Below are positions 1 to 9,457 of a stretch of 64,000 nucleotides of DNA, piece after piece. The notes under the pieces were generated by a model, which was not told the origin of the DNA, did not search any database, and saw nothing but the letters and a program-made list of their open reading frames with translations. Made by a program: the position numbers and the translations under genes. This stretch comes from Vibrio sp. AND4. Its GTDB lineage: Bacteria > Pseudomonadota > Gammaproteobacteria > Enterobacterales > Vibrionaceae. Positions within the stretch are counted from its first letter, which is position 1; each line of letters starts with the position of its first letter. The stretch is from assembly GCF_000171815.1 (NCBI RefSeq), contig NZ_ABGR01000001.1, positions 248,001-312,000 on the forward strand, in the 5' to 3' direction.

Positions 1-431
<431 letters not shown>

Positions 432-432
<1 letters not shown>

Positions 433-3011
433 TGACGACAACGCGTTCAAACATAAAAAAGCGTCGCTCACTGGCGACGCTGATAACAAAGATCATCATT
501 TTAGTTCTTGCCCCAATTATTTTGGGGATTTTCATACAGAGCTATTACTTTTCCAAGCAAATTATTTGGCAAGAGGTCGATAGAACCAAACAGCAAACCT
601 CTGCGCTGATCTACAATATATTTGATAGCCACTTTGCGGCGATTCAAATCCATCATGACAGTAATTCAAAGAGTCAGGTTGTTCGTGATTTTTACACCGA
701 TCGTGATACTGACTTGCTCAACTTTTTCTTCCTTAGCATTGACCAAAGCGACCCCTCACATATACCAGAGTTTCGCTTTCTAACTGACCACAACGGCATC
801 ATTTGGGATGATGGAAATGCGCACTTTTATGGGGTGAATGACCTTATCCTTGATAGCCTTACCAGTCAGGTCAGTTTCAGTAATAACTGGTATTATATCA
901 ATGTGATGACCACAGTTGGTACTAGGCATATGTTAGTGAGACGTGTACCGATCGTTGTTCCTGAAACTGGCGAGGTGCTCGGTTTCTCATTTAATGCCGT
1001 TGTGCTAGACAACAACTTTGCTTTGATGGAAAAGCTTGAGAGTGAAAGTAATGTCGACAACGTTGTTTTGATTGCCAACGGTGTGCCCCTAGCCAATTCT
1101 TTGATTGGCGATGAACCCTACGATGTTGCGGATATTTTACAGCGAAGAACGTCACATAAAAGACTCGATAACCTCCTTGTGATCGACACGCCAATTGTGG
1201 TGAACGGGGTGACGACCGAACTTTGTTTACTGACAGCACAAGGTAACCAAGGTGTAGTGACATTACAAATCCAACACATTTTGGCTATGCTTGCATCGAT
1301 CATCGGAATGATCATGATTGCTTTAATGAGCAGGGAATGGATTGAGAGCAAAGTTGCGGCGCAGTTAGAATCATTGATGTCTTACACTCGCTCAGCGCGT
1401 GAAGAGAAAGGGTTTGAGCGTTTTTGTGGCTCGGATATCGAAGAGTTCGATCACATTGGCTCTACCCTTGAAAGTACATTTGAAGAATTGGAAGCACAGA
1501 AGAAATCGTTCCGAGACCTATTCAACTTCGCATTATCACCCATCATGGTTTGGTCTGAAGAGAGCGCACTGATTCAGATGAACCCAGCAGCGCGCAAAGA
1601 ACTGGCGATTGATGACGGCCACGAAATCATGCATCCGGTGTTTCAAGATTTCAAAGACAAATTGATCCCACACCTTAAAATGGCGGCTCAAGGCGCTACG
1701 TTGACAGGAGTTAATGTTCCGATTGGTAATAAGATCTACCGTTGGAACTTATCGCCAATCCGAGTTGATGGCGATATCAGTGGAATCATTGTTCAAGGCC
1801 AAGATATTACAACGCTGATAGAAGCCGAGAAGCAGAGTAACGTAGCACGCAGAGAAGCAGAGAAATCGGCGCAAGCACGAGCAGATTTCCTCGCTAAAAT
1901 GAGTCACGAAATTCGTACACCAATCAATGGTATCTTGGGTGTTGCACAATTATTAAAAGACTCTGTCAATACGCAAGAGCAGAAAAATCAAATCGATGTA
2001 TTGTGTCACAGTGGTGAGCATCTGCTTGCGGTTTTGAATGATATTCTTGATTTCTCGAGGATAGAGCAGGGTAAGTTCAACATTCAGAAGCATTCATTCT
2101 CTTTCAACGACACGATGTGTACATTAGAGAATATTTATCGTCCAACTTGCATTAAGAAAGGTGTTGAGTTGGTTATTGAAAACAACCTTAACCCGAATGT
2201 AGAAATATTTACCGATCAAATTCGCCTTAATCAGATTCTGTTTAACTTGGTGAGCAATGCCGTCAAGTTTACACCCAGTGGTTCAATCTGGCTGCGTGCA
2301 GAGCTTGAGCAACTCGATGGTGCTGAGAACAGCGTGTTGGTGGTGACACTGACCGATACTGGTATCGGTATAGAAAGCGACAAGATCGACCAAATGTTTG
2401 AACCTTTCGTACAAGAAGAAGCAACAACGACTCGTGAATATGGTGGAAGTGGCCTAGGTTTAACTATCGTAAAGAACCTTATCGATATGTTAGATGGCGA
2501 TGTTAAAGTTCGTAGTAGCAAGGGAATGGGGACAAAATTTGTCATTACACTTCCAGTAAGAGACCACGAGCGAGTCTTGAGACCACAAGAAGTTAGTCAA
2601 CGTATCAAACCAGAGGCTTTGTTTGATAAGTGCTTGAATGTTCTTCTGGTCGAAGATAATCATACCAACGCGTTTATCCTGCAAGCTTTCTGTAAGAAAT
2701 ACAAGATGCAAGTCGATTGGGCGAAAGATGGGTTGGAAGCGATAAAGCTTTTAGCTGATAACACCTATGATCTTATCTTTATGGACAATCAATTGCCTCA
2801 CTTGGGTGGTATTGAAACAACGCATGAAATTCGTCAGAACTTACGGATTGGAACACCAATCTACGCGTGTACCGCAGATACAGCGAAAGAGACCAGTGAT
2901 GCATTCATGGCGGCAGGTGCAAACTATGTACTGCTGAAACCAATCAAAGAGAATGTGCTACATGAGGCATTTGTCGATTTCAAACTCCGTTTCTTGATAG
3001 AGCGAATTTAA
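432..3011 (+). CDS. luxQ: LuxQ, hybrid sensor kinase/phosphatase for AI-2 quorum sensing
   Basis: 859 residues, the usual length for LuxQ. Order: N-terminal membrane helix (about 15-38), periplasmic LuxP-contacting domain, second membrane helix (about 280-300), a PAS-like region (about 355-455), dimerisation/phosphoacceptor domain with MSHEIRTPINGILG and His492, an ATPase domain with GTGIG-like box (DTGIGI) and GGSGLGL, and a C-terminal receiver domain with phospho-acceptor Asp785 in IFMDNQLP. His492 and Asp785 fall at the positions used for V. harveyi LuxQ. In the known pathway the phosphate passes to LuxU and LuxO and controls Qrr RNAs. The gene overlaps luxP by one base. No strong terminator follows directly; the hairpin at 3178-3201 may serve both strands. 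Confidence 0.95.
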
Positions 3012-3171
3012 CGTTTGAGTGAAAGTGGTAAAAGTGGGAAGTTGAAGAAAGAATGCCAATATTCCTTTTCGCTTCCTAACGATACTACAAATCTTGCAGT
3101 GGCATGCGTTAACTTATCGAGGGGTATTCCGAGCGTGACCTCATCGACTTAACACAAAAGCAAAGAACTTT

Positions 3172-3201
3172 AAAAAAACGGAGCCAGTTTCCCGGCTCCG
3201 T
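3172..3201 (-). terminator. Rho-independent terminator
   Basis: An 8-bp perfect stem (ACGGAGCC with GGCTCCGT) with an 8-base loop spans 3178-3201. A run of seven A at 3172-3178 gives the U tract on the minus strand. It ends the small gene at 3221-3451 and may also stop luxQ transcripts from the other side. Confidence 0.75.
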
Positions 3202-3220
3202 CAGAGTATTCTTTTTAGCT

Positions 3221-3451
3221 TTATTGGTACTTATATTTTGAGATCTCACAGCTGCCTGTGTTTCTGTCAACCTTGAATGAGAAAGCCGCTGAGTGGTATT
3301 CCCTTCCATCGCTCCAGATCGTTTCACCGAAGATTTTGCATAGTTCCAAATCACTGATTGAGCCAAATTTTTTAACGTGTCTAATGACTGACAAAAACTT
3401 GATTCTTGTCGTATTAGAACAATCCATGTTACTTAATCGATTGATAGCCAT
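3221..3451 (-). CDS. small protein of unknown function
   Basis: 76 residues, no family recognised. Support for a real gene: a GGAG ribosome site 11 bases before the ATG (reading AGCTGGAGATGATGCTAGA) and a strong terminator just after the stop. The protein is mixed in character, with three cysteines (C11, C38, C69) and no signal peptide or membrane segment. An overlapping 85-residue frame on the same strand (3109-3366) lacks these signals and runs through the terminator, so I leave it out. Confidence 0.55.
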   Translation of the reverse strand: MAINRLSNMDCSNTTRIKFLSVIRHVKKFGSISDLELCKIFGETIWSDGREYHSAAFSFKVDRNTGSCEISKYKYQ

Positions 3452-3626
3452 TTTCTAGCATCATCTCCAGCTAAAATGTGATTTATGTTAAATTTTGTTA
3501 ACGGTCTTAAATTACCCATAAACTGGTCGAAAGTAAAGCATTATTGTGATCTATGTCTCTATACGTTTATTCGTTTGTTTGAAAGCTTCTCGTTTGTTCG
3601 AAGGCGTCATTTCAATGTGAGCAGGT

Positions 3627-4178
3627 TTAATTGGATACATTTGTAATGTAGTTTATTACTTTAACTTCCCAGCCATGTCGATTCGCTAGAGTGAGATATT
3701 TTCGGGCTAGGATGCGGTATTCTTCCAGTATTTCGAGCGTGTTGGTTAAATACCAGTGGGCTGAAATTTCATTCGCTTTGGAGCCCTTCTGTTGGCAAAA
3801 GAAAACAACCTGCTTCCATTTTTTAGCGATATTTTGCGAATCCTCTATTAAAGCGTTGATAGAACGCCACATTTTGACAAATTCTTGCTGTTGCTTTTTA
3901 GATTTGACCAGTTGCTTCTTTAAACTGACCTGATTGGAAGGTGTTTGCCAAAGAATGACTAGCTCATCCATCGAGAAGGTTTGTGAGAACAGTTGATGTT
4001 CGTTGTGTTCTTTCAACCTCTCATTAAACAAAGTTGCATGTTGATTGTAGTTGGACTCTAAGCGGTTGAATTGGGTAAGATTGGCATGCCACGATGCGTG
4101 ATCGCATTGAGCGATCGCCATGGTTGGAAGAGGCAGTAGTAATAATATCCATATTAACTTATTTATCATTGCTTTCAC
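3627..4178 (-). CDS. exported helical protein of unknown function
   Basis: 183 residues. The first 23 residues form a clear signal peptide (hydrophobic WILLLLPLPTMAIAQ ending at Ala-Gln), so the protein is probably periplasmic. The rest is rich in charged and Gln/Asn residues and looks alpha-helical, with likely coiled coil around residues 80-130 (LKKQLVKSKKQQQEF). Two cysteines (near residues 25 and 128) could form a disulfide. It diverges from the SH3-domain gene at 4260 with about 80 bases between them. I cannot assign a function. Confidence 0.75.
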   Translation of the reverse strand: MKAMINKLIWILLLLPLPTMAIAQCDHASWHANLTQFNRLESNYNQHATLFNERLKEHNEHQLFSQTFSMDELVILWQTPSNQVSLKKQLVKSKKQQQEFVKMWRSINALIEDSQNIAKKWKQVVFFCQQKGSKANEISAHWYLTNTLEILEEYRILARKYLTLANRHGWEVKVINYITNVSN

Positions 4179-4259
4179 GATAATGGTTTTGCATCAGTTA
4201 TGTGCCTTCTGTCAGTATAGTTGTGCATCGACTTTGTAAATAAAGAAAAGGAATAGAAG

Positions 4260-4925
4260 ATGAAGAAAGCTCTGATCGCATTTGTCGTATTGCTTCTTAT
4301 CGGGGGGGCAGGTGCTGGGTATTACTTTTTCTTTATGCAGAAAGGCGAGCCAGTTGTTGAGCAAAAACAAGAACCACAACACCCGAATAAGCCAGAGAAA
4401 ACGTCGAAACCGATTTTGGACCTCGAGTCAGTTCCTGAAATCACCGAATATTATGTCATTGAGCAACGTATTGATGTACGTAACAAGCCTAAACAACGAG
4501 CTTTAATTGTTGATACTCTCTACAAAGGCGAGAAGGTCAGTGTACTTGAGAAAGTTGATGGTTGGTTCAGATTGTCGGATTACATAGTATATGAAGAGGG
4601 TGGAGAAGAAACGGCAGAATGGGTCGACTCTAAAGGATTGTCTGATGCTGAGCCCATTATAGAAGAGAATGAGCGGTTGGAAATCCTAGACAGCTACTTA
4701 CAAAAATCAGACGATCTCAAAACGCACCTCGACATGTTCCGCAACAAAACTCAACAGTTGCTTGATGATGAGACGTGTGACCCAAGTGATTTTGACGAAT
4801 TAGGCGGTTGGGTACGCTCAGTGACCTACAAGAAGCGCAATGTATATTTCATCTACTGTGGTGGGTTAGACCAAGAAAACAAGATCTATCTAGATGTCGA
4901 TAAAGGCGAAATATTTTATCGGTGA
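4260..4925 (+). CDS. membrane-anchored protein with bacterial SH3 domain
   Basis: 221 residues. One N-terminal membrane anchor (about 4-27, IAFVVLLLIGGAGAGYYFFF), then a Pro/Glu/Lys-rich linker and an SH3b-like domain at about 60-120 (YYVIEQRIDVRNKPK, then DTLYKGEKVSVLEKVDGWFRL), as found in cell-wall or envelope proteins. The C-terminal 90 residues have two cysteines (DETCDPSDF, IYCGGLD) and no recognised family. Start chosen by AAGGAA 6 bases before the ATG. The cell-wall role is an inference from the domain. Its transcript probably ends at the hairpin at 5022-5052. Confidence 0.75.
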   Translation: MKKALIAFVVLLLIGGAGAGYYFFFMQKGEPVVEQKQEPQHPNKPEKTSKPILDLESVPEITEYYVIEQRIDVRNKPKQRALIVDTLYKGEKVSVLEKVDGWFRLSDYIVYEEGGEETAEWVDSKGLSDAEPIIEENERLEILDSYLQKSDDLKTHLDMFRNKTQQLLDDETCDPSDFDELGGWVRSVTYKKRNVYFIYCGGLDQENKIYLDVDKGEIFYR

Positions 4926-4989
4926 ATATCGCTAGGCCTACGTAGCAATTGCCTTCCGTGTTTGAGAACAGAGATTTATAACTTTTTAG

Positions 4990-5018
4990 TTGTTAAGCAT
5001 AAGCATTAGGAATACTAT
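4990..5018 (+). promoter_or_regulatory. candidate promoter of vemP-secDF
   Basis: TTGTTA at 4990-4995 and TACTAT at 5013-5018 are separated by 17 bases, the optimal sigma-70 spacing; each box matches the consensus at four of six positions. It would start transcription near 5025, inside the hairpin that ends the upstream gene. Weak evidence by eye only. Confidence 0.3.
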
Positions 5019-5021
5019 CAG

Positions 5022-5052
5022 CAAGCTGAGTTGAAGAACTCGGCTTGTTTTG
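5022..5052 (+). terminator. terminator-like hairpin in front of vemP
   Basis: CAAGCTGAGTT (5022-5032), loop GAAG, AACTCGGCTTG (5037-5047) form an 11-bp stem with one G-U pair, followed by TTTTG. It lies only 17 bases before the vemP ATG at 5069. It most simply ends the SH3 gene's transcript. Confidence 0.6.
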
Positions 5053-5068
5053 TATTAAGTGAGCTATC

Positions 5069-5551
5069 ATGCCTTGGACTTTCGTTAGAAAACTGTTTTT
5101 GTTGCTTTTTGCCGTGGCTTTATCGCCACTGCAGGTTTCGGCTGCGCAAACAGAACAGAAATCCTTTTTGCCTCATTTCTCTAAGTTGTTGTCATTTAAA
5201 GTCGGCAACAACCCTACGTCGGGTGCGTCGGTGGACTTTTCGGAATTTACTGAGAAAAACACACCGTCTCCAATTTCTGAAAGTTATGTTTTCCGAGATT
5301 CGTTAGCCATCTTTAGTTCTCTACGTTGGACAGCACATCTCCGTGGGAATGTTGATGATGAACACATTGATTTCGTTGGCGATTTAAAAGCGCCTTTTTA
5401 CGCTGACGTAGGTTTTGCTTATAGCCTGATTAACATCCGTTGGCGTCAAACCAGATCTGTGTTTAATCACTTCACTAGCGATCATCGCCTCTCGGGTTGG
5501 AAAGAAACTAACGCTATGTACGTAGCACTCAATAACCAACTCTCTGCTTAA
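5069..5551 (+). CDS. vemP: VemP, export-monitoring arrest peptide controlling secDF
   Basis: 160 residues, just upstream of the secD-secF pair, as for VemP of V. alginolyticus (159 residues). It has an N-terminal signal sequence (RKLFLLLFAVALSPLQVSAA, residues 7-26) and a C-terminal arrest region HRLSGWKETNAMYVALNNQ, ending four residues from the stop. Gln157 here corresponds to the reported arrest residue Gln156. Known role: the ribosome stalls on VemP unless the chain is pulled by the Sec machinery; the stalled ribosome opens RNA structure downstream and lets secDF be translated. The start has AAGTGAG shortly upstream. The 91-codon frame starting at 5031 is a shadow. Identification rests on remembered family features, not on an alignment. 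Confidence 0.9.
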   Translation: MPWTFVRKLFLLLFAVALSPLQVSAAQTEQKSFLPHFSKLLSFKVGNNPTSGASVDFSEFTEKNTPSPISESYVFRDSLAIFSSLRWTAHLRGNVDDEHIDFVGDLKAPFYADVGFAYSLINIRWRQTRSVFNHFTSDHRLSGWKETNAMYVALNNQLSA

Positions 5552-5583
5552 AAATCATCATTTGCACACTTTGTGCGGCCCTA

Positions 5584-5700
5584 ACACGACAACTTTTCAA
5601 AAGCGCAGTTAACGCTTTAAATTCGACTACCTGCGTATTTTTCAGGTCATTGTCGTGTCTTAAATCTAATTTATTTAAAACTTCACTACCCAGTGAAGGG
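5584..5700 (+). promoter_or_regulatory. VemP-controlled RNA structure that masks the secD ribosome site
   Basis: Nested hairpins fill the vemP-secD gap. ACACGACAA (5584-5592) pairs with TTGTCGTGT (5650-5658), enclosing AAAGCG/CGCTTT (5600-5618) and ACCTG/CAGGT (5629-5647). A separate 7-bp hairpin CTTCACT-ACCC-AGTGAAG (5681-5698) takes up part of the secD Shine-Dalgarno GAAGGGA (5695-5701). This fits the known mechanism in which a VemP-stalled ribosome frees the secD ribosome site. A further small hairpin GCACA-CTT-TGTGC lies just after the vemP stop. Confidence 0.75.
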
Positions 5701-5711
5701 ATTATGTTTAC

Positions 5712-7544
5712 ATGAAGAAAACACCAACAAAGAACAGAAAAGTGCTGAATCATTTTTCAGCATGGAAATACGTCGTACTTATAACGACCATTATCATTTT
5801 AACCTTCAGCGCTATCCCGACTTGGTTTGGTGAGCAACCGGCTATTCAGGTGACGTTTGCTGACCAACATGAAAGTGCGATGTCATTGGCTCAGCTTGAC
5901 CAATTGCTGAAAACGCATCATATCTCTGCGTCGAAACTCATAGAGAAAGGCGGTAAGACAACCATCGTTTTTGATGGCGAAGATGCACAGAGTAAAGCGC
6001 GTACATTGCTCAACGAACAACTAGATAAAGATGCCAGTATCACGTTTTCTTACGTTTCCGTTGCACCTGAATGGTTGAATGAAATGGGTTTTAGCCCGAT
6101 CAAACTTGGCCTCGATCTTCGTGGTGGGGTTCAATTCCTGCTCAATGTGGACGTGGATAAAGCGTTCGAAGAACAACGTGACGCTTTGGTTGATGAGATC
6201 AAAGCAAACCTTCGTGAAGAGCGTATTCGTGGCGTCCAAGTTCGCGCAGAAGGGCAAAACCACATTGCAGTCAAAAGTGAGAATGAATCGGGCCTTAAAG
6301 CAGCGAGCCAGTTTATCCATCAAAACTACCCTGGTTGGACAACGAAAAGCTCAGATCGCGGGTTTGAGCTTCAACCGAGTGAACAAAATATTCAAGAATT
6401 CCAAACCACGACTCTTCAACAAAACTTGAAGATCATGCGCGGTCGTATCGAAGAACTGGGTATTACAGAAGCGCTAGTTCAACGACAAGGTAAAGAGAGT
6501 ATCCGAATCGAGCTTCCTGGTGTTCAAGATCCGGCACAAGCGAAAAATGTTATTGGTGCAACAGCAAGCCTTGCCTTCCATGAAGCCAAAGATGCCGGCC
6601 ATGCGCAAAGCAGCCAAGATCTTGTTTTGAAAGATAACGACGGACGCACAGTTACCTTAGCGAAACGCCCAGTACTTACAGGCGAGCACATAATAAACGC
6701 GCGTGCTGGCGTCGATAAAATGGGTATGTCCGAAGTAAATATCTCTCTAGACCACGCGGGTGGTAAAAAGATGAGTGACTTTTCTGCAACGCACATCGGC
6801 AAACCAATGGCGACCGTATACCGTGAGTACAAAACTGACGAACGTGGTATGACAGAGCGCAGTGAGCGTGTCATTAGCGTCGCAACCATTCAGTCTCAGC
6901 TTGGTAGCCAATTCCGCATCACAGGTGCGGGCAGCATGGATGAGGCACAACAACTTGCTTTGCTTTTACGTGCAGGTTCACTTACCGCACCAGTGACGAT
7001 TGTTGAAGAACGTACAATTGGTGCTTCTTTAGGTGCGGAAAACATCCAAAACGGTTTTGCAGCTCTAGCGCTCGGTATGGGTTTAACGTTGACATTCATG
7101 GCGCTTTGGTACCGTCGCCTTGGTTGGGTTGCGAACGTGGCCTTATGTGCAAACATGCTTTGTTTACTGGGGCTGATCGCTTTGCTTCCGGGGGCTGTAC
7201 TAACGCTACCTGGTATTGCAGGCTTGGTTCTGACTGTCGGTATGGCGGTGGATACCAACGTAATTATTTTTGAACGTATCAAAGATAAAATGCGTGAAGG
7301 TCGCAGTTTCGCTCAAGCGATCGACCTAGGCTTCGATAGCGCGTTCGCAACTATCCTTGATGCTAACATCACCACCATGATTACTGCAGTGATTCTATAC
7401 GCAATTGGTAATGGTCCAATCCAAGGGTTTGCGCTGACGCTAGGTTTAGGTCTGATGACCAGTATGTTTACTGGCGTATTTGCTTCTCGTGCAATGATCA
7501 ATTTAATTTGGGGCCGTGATGGCCGTCGTGATGTGAGGGTTTAA
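5712..7544 (+). CDS. secD: protein-export membrane protein SecD (VemP-controlled paralogue)
   Basis: 610 residues. SecD works with SecF to drive late steps of protein export through SecYEG, using the cation gradient. Membrane helix 1 is at about 19-37, the periplasmic P1 region follows with GLDLRGGVQFLLNV near residue 132, and five more helices lie in the last 170 residues, with the signature region VGMAVDTNVIIFERIKDKM. The ATG at 5712 is 10 bases after GAAGGGA, whose G-rich part sits in a hairpin. secF follows after two bases. Because vemP precedes it, this is the regulated SecDF2-type copy; vibrios carry another SecDF elsewhere. V. alginolyticus SecDF2 is induced when the sodium-driven SecDF1 is insufficient. 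Confidence 0.94.
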   Translation: MKKTPTKNRKVLNHFSAWKYVVLITTIIILTFSAIPTWFGEQPAIQVTFADQHESAMSLAQLDQLLKTHHISASKLIEKGGKTTIVFDGEDAQSKARTLLNEQLDKDASITFSYVSVAPEWLNEMGFSPIKLGLDLRGGVQFLLNVDVDKAFEEQRDALVDEIKANLREERIRGVQVRAEGQNHIAVKSENESGLKAASQFIHQNYPGWTTKSSDRGFELQPSEQNIQEFQTTTLQQNLKIMRGRIEELGITEALVQRQGKESIRIELPGVQDPAQAKNVIGATASLAFHEAKDAGHAQSSQDLVLKDNDGRTVTLAKRPVLTGEHIINARAGVDKMGMSEVNISLDHAGGKKMSDFSATHIGKPMATVYREYKTDERGMTERSERVISVATIQSQLGSQFRITGAGSMDEAQQLALLLRAGSLTAPVTIVEERTIGASLGAENIQNGFAALALGMGLTLTFMALWYRRLGWVANVALCANMLCLLGLIALLPGAVLTLPGIAGLVLTVGMAVDTNVIIFERIKDKMREGRSFAQAIDLGFDSAFATILDANITTMITAVILYAIGNGPIQGFALTLGLGLMTSMFTGVFASRAMINLIWGRDGRRDVRV

Positions 7545-7546
7545 TC

Positions 7547-8449
7547 ATGGTCGAAATGTTAAAACAAAATATCCGTAAGATTCGTTACTTCACGACTGCT
7601 GTATCGGTAGTACTAACGATTATTGCTTTGGTTGCTCTTGGTATGAAAGGGCTTAACCTAGGCCTTGACTTCACTGGTGGTATGGTTACTGAAGTGAAAG
7701 TCGATACACAGTTAACGAATCAAGATTTGCTTGATGCACTTCAACCTAAGCTTGGTGAATCAACGTCAGTCACACGGTCAGGTGAAGAAGGTCGCTGGGT
7801 AATTCGTTACTCTGCGCCAGTGGAAGGCCATACATTACCAAGTGTTGCAGATGTACTTGCGCCGATATCACATCAAGTTGATGTCGTTAGCAACAGCATT
7901 GTAGGTGCTCAAGTAGGACAAGATCTGTTTGACCAAGGCGGTTTAGCTTTATTGATTTCTGTTCTGACTATCCTTGGTTACTTGTGCTTCCGCTTTGAGT
8001 GGCGCTTGGCGAGTGGCTCGTTGTTCGCTCTTGCACACGATGTGATCTTGGTACTTGGTTTCTTTGCGATGACACAAATGGAATTTAACCTAACAGTGTT
8101 CGCGGCTATTCTAGCGATTCTTGGTTACTCGCTGAACGACTCGATCATTATCGCGGACCGTATACGTGAGTTATTGGTCGCGAGGCAAAACTGGAAAACA
8201 GAACAGATTAATGATGAAGCGATATTGGCGACGTTCTCTCGCACTATGGTGACTTCTGGTACGACTTTGATCACCGTCAGCGCGCTTTGGATTATGGGTG
8301 GCTCAGCACTTGCTGGGTTCTCGACTGCGATGTTTATCGGCGTACTGTCAGGTACGTGGTCATCTATCTCTATTGGTACGATGCTTCCAGAATGGTTGAA
8401 ACTAGAACCAAAACACTATCTACCCGTAGAGCTCGACACTGCACCATAG
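7547..8449 (+). CDS. secF: protein-export membrane protein SecF
   Basis: 300 residues, the partner of SecD. One helix near the N terminus (about 15-34), the conserved GLDFTGGMVTEVKV motif near residue 36, a periplasmic domain, then five helices in residues 125-290 with LGYSLNDSIIIADRIREL, the SecF family signature. The start codon comes two bases after the secD stop, so the two are translated together. A strong terminator follows at 8477. Confidence 0.94.
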   Translation: MVEMLKQNIRKIRYFTTAVSVVLTIIALVALGMKGLNLGLDFTGGMVTEVKVDTQLTNQDLLDALQPKLGESTSVTRSGEEGRWVIRYSAPVEGHTLPSVADVLAPISHQVDVVSNSIVGAQVGQDLFDQGGLALLISVLTILGYLCFRFEWRLASGSLFALAHDVILVLGFFAMTQMEFNLTVFAAILAILGYSLNDSIIIADRIRELLVARQNWKTEQINDEAILATFSRTMVTSGTTLITVSALWIMGGSALAGFSTAMFIGVLSGTWSSISIGTMLPEWLKLEPKHYLPVELDTAP

Positions 8450-8476
8450 TACTCGGTGTGTAAGGTCAAAGTGCTT

Positions 8477-8505
8477 GCGCCACTCAAGTTGAGTGGCGCT
8501 TTTTT
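8477..8505 (+). terminator. terminator of vemP-secDF
   Basis: GCGCCACTCA (8477-8486), loop AGT, TGAGTGGCGC (8490-8499): a 10-bp perfect stem followed by seven T. Confidence 0.92.
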
Positions 8506-8540
8506 ATCTGGAGAAACGAGATAGAAAACAGAAGAGGGCG

Positions 8541-8807
8541 TTATTTGACTCTCATCAGTCGATGTTTGACTGAGCCCAAATCAAACTCAATAACCTGGGA
8601 GTGTTTCATGGATTCTACTTTGGTGAGCATTGAATCTTTGTAGCCTTTGTTTTTCATCCACTGTAGCGGCTCAGTAAAGCTGTCTTCATTGACCACATAA
8701 GATTCTCCCTTATGTTTACCAGCGTAGACGTTTACTACCCACACGCGGGCTTTGAAATCCAATATACCAGCGATGGTTCGCTTCAATTGACTAAACATGT
8801 TTTTCAT
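8541..8807 (-). CDS. small protein of unknown function
   Basis: 88 residues, basic, with no signal peptide or membrane segment. The C-terminal half reads like a compact mixed alpha/beta domain (FTEPLQWMKNKGYKDSMLT, then SQVIEFDLGSVKHRLMRV). The ribosome site is weak (AGAAG about 10 bases before the ATG). It lies 29 bases downstream of the LysE-type exporter on the same strand and could share its transcript. Family not recognised. Confidence 0.65.
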   Translation of the reverse strand: MKNMFSQLKRTIAGILDFKARVWVVNVYAGKHKGESYVVNEDSFTEPLQWMKNKGYKDSMLTKVESMKHSQVIEFDLGSVKHRLMRVK

Positions 8808-8836
8808 TGTTAAAAACTTCTATCAAATGGATGTCT

Positions 8837-9457
8837 CTAACTCATCAATAACCAAACACCCACACCCATCATCAAAGTGCCAGCAATACGGTTCATCAAG
8901 CGGACATTTTTAGACTGCCCAAGTATACGTTTTAACCCTTTCCCACCAGTGGCGTAAAGCGACATGCAGATGAACTCAAATGTTAGAATAATTGAAATCA
9001 GTAAGATGAGTTGAGGGGTAAGATCTTTATTTTGATCGATAAAAGGAGGCAGAAGCGAAACCATAAACGCCCAACCTTTTGGGTTCGCAATTGCGGTAAC
9101 AAATCCTTGCAGGACTAAATCCCAGTTGCCATTGGTCGGAATGTCAATATTCTCAAGGTTGATAGCCAGTTTTCCTCGTGAGCGCCACATTTCAACACCA
9201 AGATAGAGAAGGTAGCCACTGCCAATCAACTTAAGGGCAGTAAATAGCCACGGATAACTCAGCATTATCGCAGCAATCCCTATTACCGCAGAAACCGAAA
9301 CCAGAGCCACACCGACGAGTTCACCCGCCATCATCCAAAGGGTTCGACGATACCCGATACTCATTCCTAACGTTAAAGCAAGAGTCATACACATACCAGG
9401 TGTGATTGATACAAAAAAGAATGTAGGAATGAACATGCTTAATAAAGTGGCATTCAT
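8837..9457 (-). CDS. LysE/RhtB-family amino acid exporter
   Basis: 206 residues with about six membrane helices and the family's N-terminal signature (FFVSITPGMCMTLALTLGMSIG, residues 14-35), followed by a mid-protein GFVTAIANPKGWAFMVSLLP motif. Members export amino acids or related small molecules across the inner membrane; the substrate cannot be told from sequence. Length is normal for the family. No regulator is adjacent. Confidence 0.88.
   Translation of the reverse strand: MNATLLSMFIPTFFFVSITPGMCMTLALTLGMSIGYRRTLWMMAGELVGVALVSVSAVIGIAAIMLSYPWLFTALKLIGSGYLLYLGVEMWRSRGKLAINLENIDIPTNGNWDLVLQGFVTAIANPKGWAFMVSLLPPFIDQNKDLTPQLILLISIILTFEFICMSLYATGGKGLKRILGQSKNVRLMNRIAGTLMMGVGVWLLMS

Noticed and set aside
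3109..3366. 85-residue minus-strand frame
   Set aside because: It overlaps the 76-residue gene in another frame, runs through its terminator and has no ribosome site.
5031..5306. 91-residue frame over the vemP start
   Set aside because: It starts inside the terminator hairpin and has an unlikely composition; vemP in the other frame has signal and arrest motifs.
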